A stretch of 64,000 bases of DNA. Source: Canna indica. Lineage: Eukaryota > Streptophyta > Magnoliopsida > Zingiberales > Cannaceae. Under the pieces are notes generated by a model. The model saw only the letters and a program-made list of their open reading frames with translations. It searched no databases and had not been told where the DNA came from. The stretch's first letter is position 1; the number at the start of each line of letters is the position of its first letter. The stretch spans positions 10,013,501 to 10,077,500 of the forward strand of contig CP136896.1 of NCBI GenBank assembly GCA_034359265.1, read 5' to 3'. A program made the translations under genes and the position numbers. Shown one piece after another: positions 53,161-62,536 of this stretch.

Positions 53161-56100
53161 TCACTGCCCTCTATTGCTTAATAATTTAAATATTCTCCCT
53201 TCTAAATCTAGATCTAAACGTTGGAAACTTCAGGATTTTTGGCCTGAGTACCTTGAATCTCATCAAATTATTCAGGATACTTGGTCTAGGAATTTTCTAG
53301 ATTCTTCCCTTAGCTCTTTTACTAAGTTTTCCCTTAACATTAAACAAACTAGATTTACTCTCTTTGAAAGGAATAAAAATATTTTGGGTTTACTTGAGAA
53401 TAATTTATCTTCCACTCAAGTTGAAATTGCCCATTTAGAGTCTCTTGTTCCACTCATTCTCTCTCCTCTGCTCCGAAAACTACCCTTAGGACTTTATATA
53501 ATAAAACCATTGTCATTCAAAGATAGATCATTCTTAATTGGTGGGCCAAAACAAAGGTCAAATGGCTTGAGGAGAGAGATAGGAACACTGCCTACTATCA
53601 TAGAGTAGTTACTTCCAAAAGAAGGACTAATCATATTTTTTCTATTGTTGATAGCTTAGTAATGCATGTTTATTAAAGATGCTGATATTCTTAAAATCTT
53701 TTCCTCTCATTACTCTACTTTATGGGCTCCTTCTTCAGCTGCTTCTTCACATGTTTATGATTGGCATGATTTTAGTACTTTGACTTCTTCTTTCATAGTA
53801 ATCTTGTACATTCTTTTTCTTATGATGAAGTTTGGAATGTTGTTAAGCATCTCCCTAATGGGAAATCCCCTTTGATGGCTTTACTGCAGAATTTCTTAAA
53901 GCTTATTGGCCTTTTATTTCTCCTTGTTTTCTGGATTATTTGAATAATTTTTATTCTACATCTATTGTTCCTTATGATTGGAAAATATAAACCATTATCA
54001 CTTTTATACCTAAGAATAAATCCTCTAGATCTGTTAAAAATTTTAGGCCCATCTCTTTATGTAATTTAAGTTATAGGATTTTAGCCAAAATTTTAGCTAA
54101 TAGATTGAAACCTATACTCTCTGAGATCATTTCTCCTGAACAAACTGTTTTTCTTAAGGGTAGAAATATTTAGGATAATATTATGCTTGTGCTGGAAATT
54201 GTCCACTCTATTTACTCTTGTAAGAGCTAGAAACCTTATATTTTAGTTAAATTAGACATTGATAAGGCTTTTGATAAACTTTCTTGGGAAGCAATTTTAC
54301 ATGTTCTTCATAGTTTTAACTTTCTTGCTCAGTTTATTAATTGGATTGAAGCTTGTTTTTCTTCTCCAACTTTTTCTTGTCTTGTAAATGGTTTTACCAC
54401 CCCTTTCTTTACTTCTTGTAGAGGGGTGAGGCAGGGGATCCACTCTCTCCCTATTTATATATTTTAGTTACTCAAACTTTCACTAACCTTCTTAATAATG
54501 TTGTTGCTGGTAAAAAGATTTTACCTTTCAAAATTGGTACCTCTTTTCACTTGTCTCACATAATTAGGGCTGGCAATTTTATCCGCATCCGCCAACTAAA
54601 AACCGCATCCATACTGTATCTGATCCGTATCCGCAAGTAAAAACGGATATGGATATGAATATGGATCTGAAAATTTTATATCCGCACGGATACGGTGCGG
54701 ATACGGATTTGCCTGTCTATCCGCTCCGTATCCGCACCGTATCCGCGCCGCCTATCCGCCCCATATTAATTACTATTTTACCCATATATATATAATGCAT
54801 ATATATAAAGGGCCAAGGGTGATATTGTAATTTTATATCAAATACATTATTTTAATATTTTTAAATTAATTGATTTTTAAATTAAATATATTATTTTAAT
54901 ATTTTTAAAAATACGGATGCGGATATGGATGCGGTGCGGATATCCGTATTTGAAGCGGTGCAGATATGGATATTCATATTCATATCCGTAGCGGATACGG
55001 TGCGGATACGGATGAGCGGATATGGGTGCGGATGCGGATGCGGATACGGATAATGCACTATCCGCACCGTATCCGCACCGTTGCCAGCCCTACACATAAT
55101 GTATACTGATGATGTTATGCTTGTCTTTAGGGCTACTGAAAATGGCCTTAATTATATTAAATCTATTTTTTCTCAATCCCATGCATTGACTGGTCAAGCT
55201 ATAAACTATGATAAGTCTGAGGTCTTTTTTCTTAAGTATAGTCCTTCTCATGTAAAACATATGGTTTGCTCTATTTTAGGGATGGCGGGTGGGTCCTTTC
55301 TTTTTAAATATCTTGGTTCCATTATTTTCCCTAGGAGAGCTCCTACTAGTTCTTATGATTTTGTTATTGATGACATTCAGAAGAGGCTTGGGAATTGGCA
55401 CAATAATTTTATTTCCCAAGTTGGTAGGATTGTGTTAGTCAACTCTGTCATGAACTCAATTTCTTTACATATTCTTTCTATCTCTTGGATTACTAAGAAA
55501 ATGATTGAGAAGATTAATATATTCTATGCTTAGACACTATATTTGGTCTTCTAAGGACTCTGCTAGAGGTTTGCAACTTATTAGTTGGGATACCATTACT
55601 ATGCTTAAGTCCATGGGGGTTTGGGTGTACATGATCTTCATTATAAAGTTAAATCATTTCAATTAAGGAGGATTTTTGCATATATCAATGGTTATAGTTC
55701 CTTGTGGGTGAAACTTGTTAAGTGTAAATATCCTATGATGTCTCAAACTTATGTTAGTCTTCCTAAAAAATGTTATAAAACATGGAAGTTATTTTCTTCG
55801 GCTTTCAAAACTCTTTCTTTTGGTTTCAAAAAAATTATTAATTCGAAAAACTCAACTAATATATTGCTTGATCACGGGTGTATGGATATGGATTTATCTT
55901 CCTTTACGGTCAATCAACGTACGTATTGTTGATAATGTTTGGAATAATGATTATGGTTTGCTTTACTTTCGTAATTATACGTGGGAATCTATTAAGAATA
56001 TTTGGTTGTCTTCTATTCTTGATGATGATACTTGGATTTGGGATATAGAGGTTGATGGGTCGGTTACCATAAGTTCAGCTTACTCTTTAATTAGAAGTCA

Positions 56101-56570
56101 TGACTATGAGGATAACAGTACAAATCATTCCCTGGTGCAATTTATGGCAGTTTAAGCTTCCTCCAAAAGTTCTTGTTTTCCTTTGGAAATTGCTGCATGG
56201 TAGACTCCCTACCAGAAGTTATCTTCATCATATTGGTCTGATTACTTCTTCTAATTGCCTTTTATGCTTGAATTTAACTGCTGAGGAGACTAGTGAACTA
56301 ACTTGGCTTGATGGAGGTTGGCTTAAGTTGCCTAATGATAGAACAGATAATATTCTTGCCAGGGTGTTGGTTGTTGTTACCCTATGATTTATTTGGCATG
56401 CTAGGAATGAGAAAACTCATCTTGTTAGGCAACATTCCCCTAATAGTCTCATGCTCAGAATTCTTGCATTTGCTTCTCGGGCTGTTAACTACCAGGTTCC
56501 TGAGAGTCGGTCTAATACAATTAATAATAATAGAATGGCTCCCTATTCTAAATGGATTCCCCGTGAGAAT
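53161..56570 (+). pseudogene. LINE-2 ORF2 reverse transcriptase and C-terminal region
   Basis: Linker (SKRWKLQDFWPEYLES; RTNHIFSIVDS), then RT blocks: SVKNFRPISLCNLSYRILAKILANRLKP (54030-54110), ISPEQTVFLKGRNI, VKLDIDKAFDKLSWEAILHVL (54245-54305), FTSCRGVRQG (54410-54440), and after the hAT MITE the catalytic YTDD box (MYTDDVMLVF, 55099-55128), INYDKSEVFF, FKYLGSIIFPRR and RLGNWHNNFISQVGRIVLVNSVMNSI. The C-terminal zinc-ribbon region follows (WQFKLPPKVLVFLWKLLHGRLPTRSYL). Stops and shifts (for example a stop at 54171 in GRNI) disable it. Confidence 0.88.
54565..55092. mobile_element. hAT MITE with GGATACGG repeats, inserted before the RT catalytic box
   Basis: It starts TAGGGCTGGCAA and ends TTGCCAGCCCTA, a perfect 12-bp inverted repeat, flanked by perfect 8-bp duplications CACATAAT (54557-54564 and 55093-55100). 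Removal restores HLSHIMYTDD of the LINE RT. Both subterminal regions consist of iterated TATCCGCACCG / CGGTGCGGATA units. 528 bp, non-coding. Confidence 0.93.
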
Positions 56571-57035
56571 AGTTTTATTAAATTGAATTGTGATGGGTCT
56601 TAGAATAACCTACCTGCTGATATTGGTTTTGTTGCTAGAATTGATTCTCGTATGTGTATTTTTCAGCTAACAGGTTTCTAGAGAGCATTGCTTCTCCTGC
56701 TCTTGTTGAGGCTTTGGCCATACTGTTCTTTGCCATGCAACATGCTTCCCAGCAGCAGCTTTCCCACATTGTTATTGATCGAGATTGATTCCAAGACTCT
56801 ACTCCAAGAAATTCAGGGTTTCTCTTCAATTCCTCTTAAGCTCGATCAGAGCCACTGTGAAGCATATTCTGATGGTTGCTCGAAATTTTCAATATTGTAA
56901 TTTTCTATTTTGTCCTCGCGAATGTAATAAAGTAGCTCATTGGAGCTTGAAGGAGTCCAATGTTTGGACTTCTATCAGGCCTTCGGAGCTTGATGTTATT
57001 TTTCTCAGGACTTTCCTATTTTTGTGTAATTAAAC
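56571..57035 (+). pseudogene. LINE-2 RNase H domain
   Basis: NSFIKLNCDGS at about 56572-56602 is the start of a plant LINE RNase H with its first aspartate (a stop directly follows), then FVARIDSRMCIFQLTGF and, toward the end, a CPRECNKVAHWSLKES motif like the usual REGNxxADxLA end. Frame changes interrupt it. The 3' tail begins after 57035. Confidence 0.75.
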
Positions 57036-57064
57036 TTTAGTTTTTTTTGCTAAAAAAAATAAAC

Positions 57065-57215
57065 AATTCATGTGGGGACATTCTGTTCATAAAAAAGGAT
57101 TACCCCTTATTAAATTGGATGCAATTACTTTATCCAAAATCCAGAAAGGTTTGGGCAACTCTCTACAAGCAAAAGAGTTTTATTATACCTTAGCCATGAG
57201 TGTTCATCAAGGGTT
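57065..57215 (+). pseudogene. Third LINE fragment
   Basis: FMWGHSVHKKGLPLIKLDAITLSKIQKGLGN parallels KSFLWSNSFHNKGIHLIKWETVTCPK of LINE-1 and the corresponding stretch of LINE-2. About 150 bp, placed just behind the LINE-2 tail and from a different position within ORF2, so a separate remnant. Confidence 0.65.
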
Positions 57216-57456
57216 AAGATGGTTATAACTATATATCCCAACTTTTAGGTTTGATGTGGTTGACATGGGAAGTAAATTCGTATGAAAATTATAATTTTTA
57301 TAAATTAATTTTCCACGTATATTTCTTGGGAAGTAGTAAAAATATGTTTTGTTGACAAAAAATTTATTAATAAAAAGTGTAACTTTTCACTCGTAATATG
57401 TTTGGTTGACATGAGTACTTATTAGAAAGTATATATTAAATGACCAATATACTTTT

Positions 57457-57495
<39 letters not shown>

Positions 57496-57940
57496 ATAAA
57501 TTTTATTTGTAAAATAATATTTTAATATATATACATAAAATATAATATAATTTTTCATAGATAACTAATCTAATATATTATTTGTTATATATACATGATA
57601 ATTTTTATTTGATATTAATACAGAAAGAATTGTATATTTTGTTTAAAAATAAATTAAAATAAAAAATAAGTCAATAATTTATGAATTATCTAATCTCATA
57701 AAATTGACAACATAATATAAATTTAGAATTAAATGCAAATGTGATGGTACAAATATCTTTTTCTTTCGAATACAATTCAGAATGTGCAATTTATTCTGCA
57801 TTTTGTAGGAAATTACACTTCTCGAGAAAATTATATTTTTTTTAAAATACAAAAAATATGTCAATCAAATAAACTCAAAAAAAAAATTATGTCAATCAAA
57901 CGATATCTTAGTCAATGAATTTTGTGTTTCCTACTAGTAG
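57216..57940. other. AT-rich intergenic, with (TA)n at 57459-57492
   Basis: No gene recognised. A TA microsatellite and long A/T runs only. Confidence 0.6.
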
Positions 57941-57943
57941 TTT

Positions 57944-58060
57944 ATGGGGTTGAAACTATTTATTAATGTCATGTGTATGTTGCATGTTTGCATGTCTCGA
58001 GTAATGGTGGACTCACGAGATATTGCTCCATTATTTATTAAAAAATCTTATTGTTTTTAA
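57944..58060 (+). pseudogene. Small secreted peptide, exon 1 remnant (copy 3)
   Basis: An ATG-started frame of 38 codons shares MG at the start, CML in the hydrophobic part and VDSRDIAP with exon 1 at 37016, and its upstream and downstream flanks align with copy 2. The leucine-rich core has eroded. Exon 2 is not intact: near 58480 only an AACATTGTTT scrap aligns with the EHC region, and the conserved acceptor is missing. It is probably dead. Confidence 0.5.
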
Positions 58061-58751
58061 CTTTTTAAAGGATTTCTTTATTTTTCAAAGGATGCCTTTT
58101 TTTTCTTTCTTAACACTAATTAAGATTTAAGAGGCCTGAAACAAGAAATATATATCACCCTCCCTACGTACTCCTACGTACTTTATGTAATTTTTATACA
58201 ATTTTTCTAAATTTCAAACTAACTCCACCGAATTAAAGAACAGGATAAATATTAGCTAAGGCACTCTACCAGAAGATTCAAAATCAATTGTACTATTCTT
58301 TTTTAAAATAAATGCCCTAGCTATCAATTTTATTTATTTTAATTTTTAATTAATACATTGTAAATTTGTAATCTTATTTAGTATATTGCATGCAAAAATA
58401 TAATTTGATTATTCTTATATTTAATACTAGACGAGGGCCGGTAGAATTAGGCGATCTAGTAACATTGTTTAAGTTGCCAATGATATATATCATTACTCTG
58501 TTGGTGACAATATATTATATGTTGCTTAAAAATTTAGGATTCGAATATTAATATGATAATCTATTAATTTTTTATTTTTGTTATAAAAAAAAAAACTTTC
58601 CAATATCTACTAATTAAGAAGAAACTTTGTTTTAGAAGACTAAACCTTAAACTTAGTGAAGGCTTAATCAGCCATGAATCAACACTATCAATAAAATCCC
58701 TCGGCTAATTAAGCATGCATGTTCTTGATGAAGCCTTCAACTTCTATTCTT
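58061..58751. other. Spacer between peptide remnant and protease (copy 3)
   Basis: AT-rich, alignable in patches with 560-1261 and 37180-38000. No gene. It would hold the 3' untranslated sequence of the protease. Confidence 0.55.
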
Positions 58752-60074
58752 CTAACAGGCACCAGGGACGAAGCCCACTTGCGACCTCTCCACATCAAAC
58801 ACAATTCGAATGCCCTGCAACAACATGTTTCCAAGAACGGAAAACCGACGAGTTCTCCCATTACTCGTCATGTAGAAGCAATAAATTCCATGACCAGCTT
58901 CGTCGATGAAGTAGTTCTTCACCGGCAAGGGCAACGTGGCCCCGTTTGAAAAGTGCAGCTCCATTGTCGGCATCGTCTTCATCACCTTCTTTTTATCTCT
59001 CCCCTTGAGATCGTAGCACGTGTCCAGTTCCGCAGCACTCCCCCTCGTCGCGTTTAATCCTGACATCCATTCCTTGAACGCATCCCTCACTGCCTCATAA
59101 ACAGGTGGCGTCAGATCTGTGATCGTTGTTCCGGAATCGATGATGACGCCCCCCTCGCCGGTCACCGGATTCAATTCCAGATGACACGGAGGGATGCCCA
59201 CTCGTCTTCCGCCGAAGCTGATTCCAGTGATATCAACATAGTAGAAAGATAAAATATTAATCCTATTCTGCACCATGGGAACGTACACTACTTGCACCGT
59301 AGAATTCGGTACAGCCGAGTCGCCAAAGATCAACGACGATGCTGATGACGAGTGGCCCGGCGGCGAGGAGGTAAAGTCACCCAAACAAAGCGAGAAACGA
59401 CGACGTCCAACGATCGATGCTACCTGAGACGAAAAGGAGAGGCTTCCCCGGCCGAGGCCGAGGATTCCGGCGGAGCTGATGCGATACATATCGTGAGCGC
59501 ATCCGAGGGCGATGCCCGGCAAATGAACACCCTTCCCACTGGTCAGTGTCTCCGTGGCGAACTCACCGGTGGTATTTGACAATCCACCGTTATAGCTCGT
59601 CATGAACAGGCAACTCTGGCTGCGCGCGTCGCACCCGGCGCCATAGGAGAAGTTTTGTGGGCAACTTGGGCCGTATGACTCGCACCATGCTCCGTTGAGG
59701 TGGTGGCAGAGATGGTCACCGCAGCGTGCAGGGACGTAGGAGCGAGACCGATAAGGTTTGAATACGGAGGAGGAGTTGACTTGTTTGTAGCAGCGAGGGC
59801 ACGGATCGCACTGGATCCATATCATGTCGCTACCGGTGTCGAGCTCCAAGTCGATGTATGTTGGCGGTGTGCCGATGCCGATGCGAGTGTAGTAGATGCC
59901 GCTGTTGAGGTAGTAGCCGGAGAAGACTTGATTGCTGAAGCCACTTCTTCGCTGAGCAGTTACGGCTTCCTCCTCGGCAAAGCGCGGAGAGCTCCGGCGG
60001 AAGATGGGGAGATGGACGGAAGCGGCATGGGAAAAAAGGATGAGAAGGAAGAGAAGAGATTGCAGTAGCGACAT
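58752..60074 (-). CDS. Nepenthesin-type aspartic protease (family A1B), intact
   Basis: An open frame of 440 codons with no intron, usual for this plant family. Residues 1-20 form a signal peptide (LLQSLLFLLILFSHA), so the product is secreted or vacuolar. A short propeptide follows. First catalytic site DTGS with D79; second site DSGTT with D313. The flap tyrosine is probably Y144, in the NFSYGAG region. A cysteine-rich insert after the first site (C89, C92, C95, C118, C123, C131, C138, C148, C155) is the nepenthesin-specific feature. GEFATETLT, GILGLGRGSLSF and SVLGNML with RIVFDVE are standard family blocks. N-glycosylation sites are possible at N99 (NSS), N141 (NFS), N166/167 and N257. The substrate is unknown. 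It is the only undamaged one of three copies. Confidence 0.95.
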   Translation of the reverse strand: MSLLQSLLFLLILFSHAASVHLPIFRRSSPRFAEEEAVTAQRRSGFSNQVFSGYYLNSGIYYTRIGIGTPPTYIDLELDTGSDMIWIQCDPCPRCYKQVNSSSVFKPYRSRSYVPARCGDHLCHHLNGAWCESYGPSCPQNFSYGAGCDARSQSCLFMTSYNGGLSNTTGEFATETLTSGKGVHLPGIALGCAHDMYRISSAGILGLGRGSLSFSSQVASIVGRRRFSLCLGDFTSSPPGHSSSASSLIFGDSAVPNSTVQVVYVPMVQNRINILSFYYVDITGISFGGRRVGIPPCHLELNPVTGEGGVIIDSGTTITDLTPPVYEAVRDAFKEWMSGLNATRGSAAELDTCYDLKGRDKKKVMKTMPTMELHFSNGATLPLPVKNYFIDEAGHGIYCFYMTSNGRTRRFSVLGNMLLQGIRIVFDVERSQVGFVPGAC

Positions 60075-60135
60075 GGTGATGTGTGAGTGAGATCAGAACA
60101 GAACTCGTTAATTTTGTGATGAGGAAAGAAGAAAG

Positions 60136-60150
60136 GGACGATCTATACAA
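60136..60150 (-). promoter_or_regulatory. Possible TATA box of the protease
   Basis: On the minus strand TTTGTATAGATCG lies about 65-75 bp before the ATG, the usual distance. Weak match. Confidence 0.35.
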
Positions 60151-60740
60151 AGAGAGGGAAGGAGTAATTAATTATGAGTAAATGGTTAAAATCTTAAAAT
60201 GAGAGGCCAAATTAACTGCAACTACTTTTATTTTTGTAAATGAAGCTGCAATTGTTATTTATTGATTCGAGTACAGATACGAGAAATTGCATTAACGACT
60301 AATTAAATTTAATTTTCAGAAAAAATATAAGTAAAAATTCGCCTTCGCCTAATAGAAATGAAGGATGTTGCGGATACAAAGTAGTCTGTTGTGATTTGCA
60401 TCCAATAATAGATTGAAATTTAATTTGCATCCAATAATAGGTAGCTAGCTTATTAGACTGGCTTGCAATCTAGCTAGCTATTAGCTATATATGGATGCCT
60501 AGCTATCTAGTTGACTTTATGGCAGTAAATTCGATTTAAGAAAGCAATTAATTCAACCGATTAAATTTTCATAATGTGACTGTGATTGATTTTCTTTTGT
60601 GGTGCCCATGGTTTGCAAGAAATCTATCAGTCTTTGAAAATAAAATCATCTCTTTTTTTGACATTTGGACCTCAATTTTTTCCCTCTCAAGAATATTGCA
60701 GACTAAATGTTAATATTTTTCTTTTCTCCCAAATAGTTAT
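60151..60740. other. Protease upstream region
   Basis: AT-rich. AATTTAATTTGCATCCAATAATAG is present in two overlapping forms near 60395-60442, a small duplication. CTAGCTA repeats at 60442-60510. No other gene. Confidence 0.5.
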
Positions 60741-61419
60741 TATGTTGTTGATGCTTATTAGTGACGACCTGTATCCATATGCAATATCGACAAAATAATA
60801 CCTATTCAATTGTTTATAATCATTAGCGACGACTGTATCCAAACATATTAGTGCCAAAACAACAATTGTCCTATCGTTAATGGCTATTAATTAGCAATGG
60901 CTTATTCGAACACATAAGAGACGTTGACTATCATTGATTTGTCACTATCGATGATGGGTATTTGACATTTTTTAAAAATTATTTTTTTAAAAAAATTCAT
61001 GTTTGCAAAATACACAAGATACTATCATACACATCATACACAAGCTAAAAACATATATTAACATAAATTAATATCTTACATCATGAAACATATCATTAAT
61101 TTCACACATCAATTATCTATCATATTTAATTATCGGAATATATCAAAACATCCAAAACATGGAGTGGACAACATCATCAAATATGTATCATATCATCAAG
61201 TATCAAATGTCTCAAATATATTAGATCCCAAATGAGGAAAGAGTTCACTATTTATCTTCATCGTTGTCATTGCTTTCTTCTTCTTCATTATCAAGGTTAG
61301 AGGAATCGATATTCGCTGGACGAGGTGTACTATCATAAACTTTAGGTTAAACATTTTAATTAGGTCAATGCATGATTTAGACATATGAAATTGAAGCATT
61401 AATTATTTCATTGAAATAG
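60741..61419 (-). pseudogene. Older CACTA-type remnant, second copy
   Basis: 61135-61419 matches 25127-25420, including the short acidic coding end on the minus strand (DNEEEESNDNDEDK, stop near 61254). In front of it, 60755-60960 has several AGCGACGAC/AGCAATGGC phrases like a CACTA subterminal array of another family. No terminal CACTA sequence is visible. Confidence 0.45.
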
Positions 61420-61849
61420 GGGTGCGTTTGGGTAGAGAAAGTAGGTTTATTTTTATGATTTTGATTTTACTTAAACTAAGATTGCTTATGAACGCGTGTT
61501 TGTTTAAGCGTTTTTATGAAATTGAGTTGAAATCAAAATGAAAACGGATTTTCATGAAACCAGATGTCTTAATAAAAATGAAAAGCTAGAAGGTTGTTTT
61601 CTGTGGTTGCGAGACTGCCGATTTCGATATCAAAATATAGTGGCAAACACATAATAATAAATAGTTTTTTATATAATCGATTAATTTATAAATAAATCAA
61701 ACTATTCTAATTCTAAAAATAAAAATAATCATTTTCATCTCAAACCACTATCCTAAATTAACAAATTAATTAAACCAATTTAATTATATCTAATTGAAGT
61801 AAATCTAAATTTTAAAAGAACTCAATTTTGTTAAAGTCTATATATATAT
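61420..61849. mobile_element. MITE-like element (family M), interrupted copy
   Basis: It aligns with 25421 onward from its start (GGGTGCGTTTGGG), through CTTAATAAAAATGAAAA and GGTTGCGAGACTGCCGATTTCG, to TTAAAGTCTATATATATA, where it stops because CACTA-3 begins. The rest would lie beyond the window. Confidence 0.6.
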
Positions 61850-61850
61850 G

Positions 61851-62230
61851 GTCATCAGCAACGGCTGATGCCGTTGCTGAGCCGTTGCTGAAGAGCATCA
61901 GCAACGGCTGAGCCGTTGCAATAGCGCCGTGACAGAAAGTCGCGTTGCTGATGACTTCGCAACGGATCAGCAACGGCCGCTCGGGCCGTCGCTCAAAACA
62001 TTATCAGCAACGGCCGCTCGGGCCGTCGCTAAAACTATTATCAGCAACGGGTTTGCAACAGACCCGGAGCCGTTGCTGATAACATTAATAGCAACGGCCT
62101 CGAGTCCGTAGCAAAGCCGTTAGTAAAAACCCGTCGCTAAGCCGTTGCTGTAGGTCATCAGCAACGGTTGTCGATACACTTTTAGCAACGGCTTTCCCAC
62201 GGACGGCCGTAGGAAAGCCGTTGCTGATGA
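61851..62230. repeat. CACTA-3 subterminal array without terminal repeat
   Basis: About twenty GCAACGGC/GCCGTTGC motifs in both orientations. The terminal 13 bp of the element are not there. Confidence 0.8.
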
Positions 62231-62536
62231 CCCATACCTGCAAACAGAAATATTTCAAATTTCTAATTTCCGTTGATACATTGATACATTTATCTGATAC
62301 ATAACTCACACACCCATACCCTCATACACACATCACAAACATCTCATACACATTCATTCACACATCACAAACACACCAAGATATACATCAAAACAATTAT
62401 ATTTATATTCATAATTATCCACGATAGTATAAACACAATTCAAATGTAAAATTGAAGTATCAACATCTGAGTAACATAGTCAATATAAATTAAACAAGTT
62501 CAATATCTGAGTAACAAAGTCAATATAAACAAAATC

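Larger units (their letters stand above)
48290..57055 (+). mobile_element. L1-type LINE with nested insertions (LINE-2)
   Basis: Plus-strand order is ORF1 (zinc knuckle), endonuclease, reverse transcriptase, RNase H, then a T-rich/A-rich tail near 57035-57060 like LINE-1. Four insertions interrupt it: 48548-48975, 50527-51357, about 51560-52785 and 54565-55092. About 6 kb remain after removing them, close to full length for this class. Each ORF has stops or shifts, so it is dead, but the order is complete. Confidence 0.88.

Noticed and set aside
59352..60068. Plus-strand frames opposite the aspartic protease
   Set aside because: They are antisense shadows of the 440-codon gene with no family resemblance.
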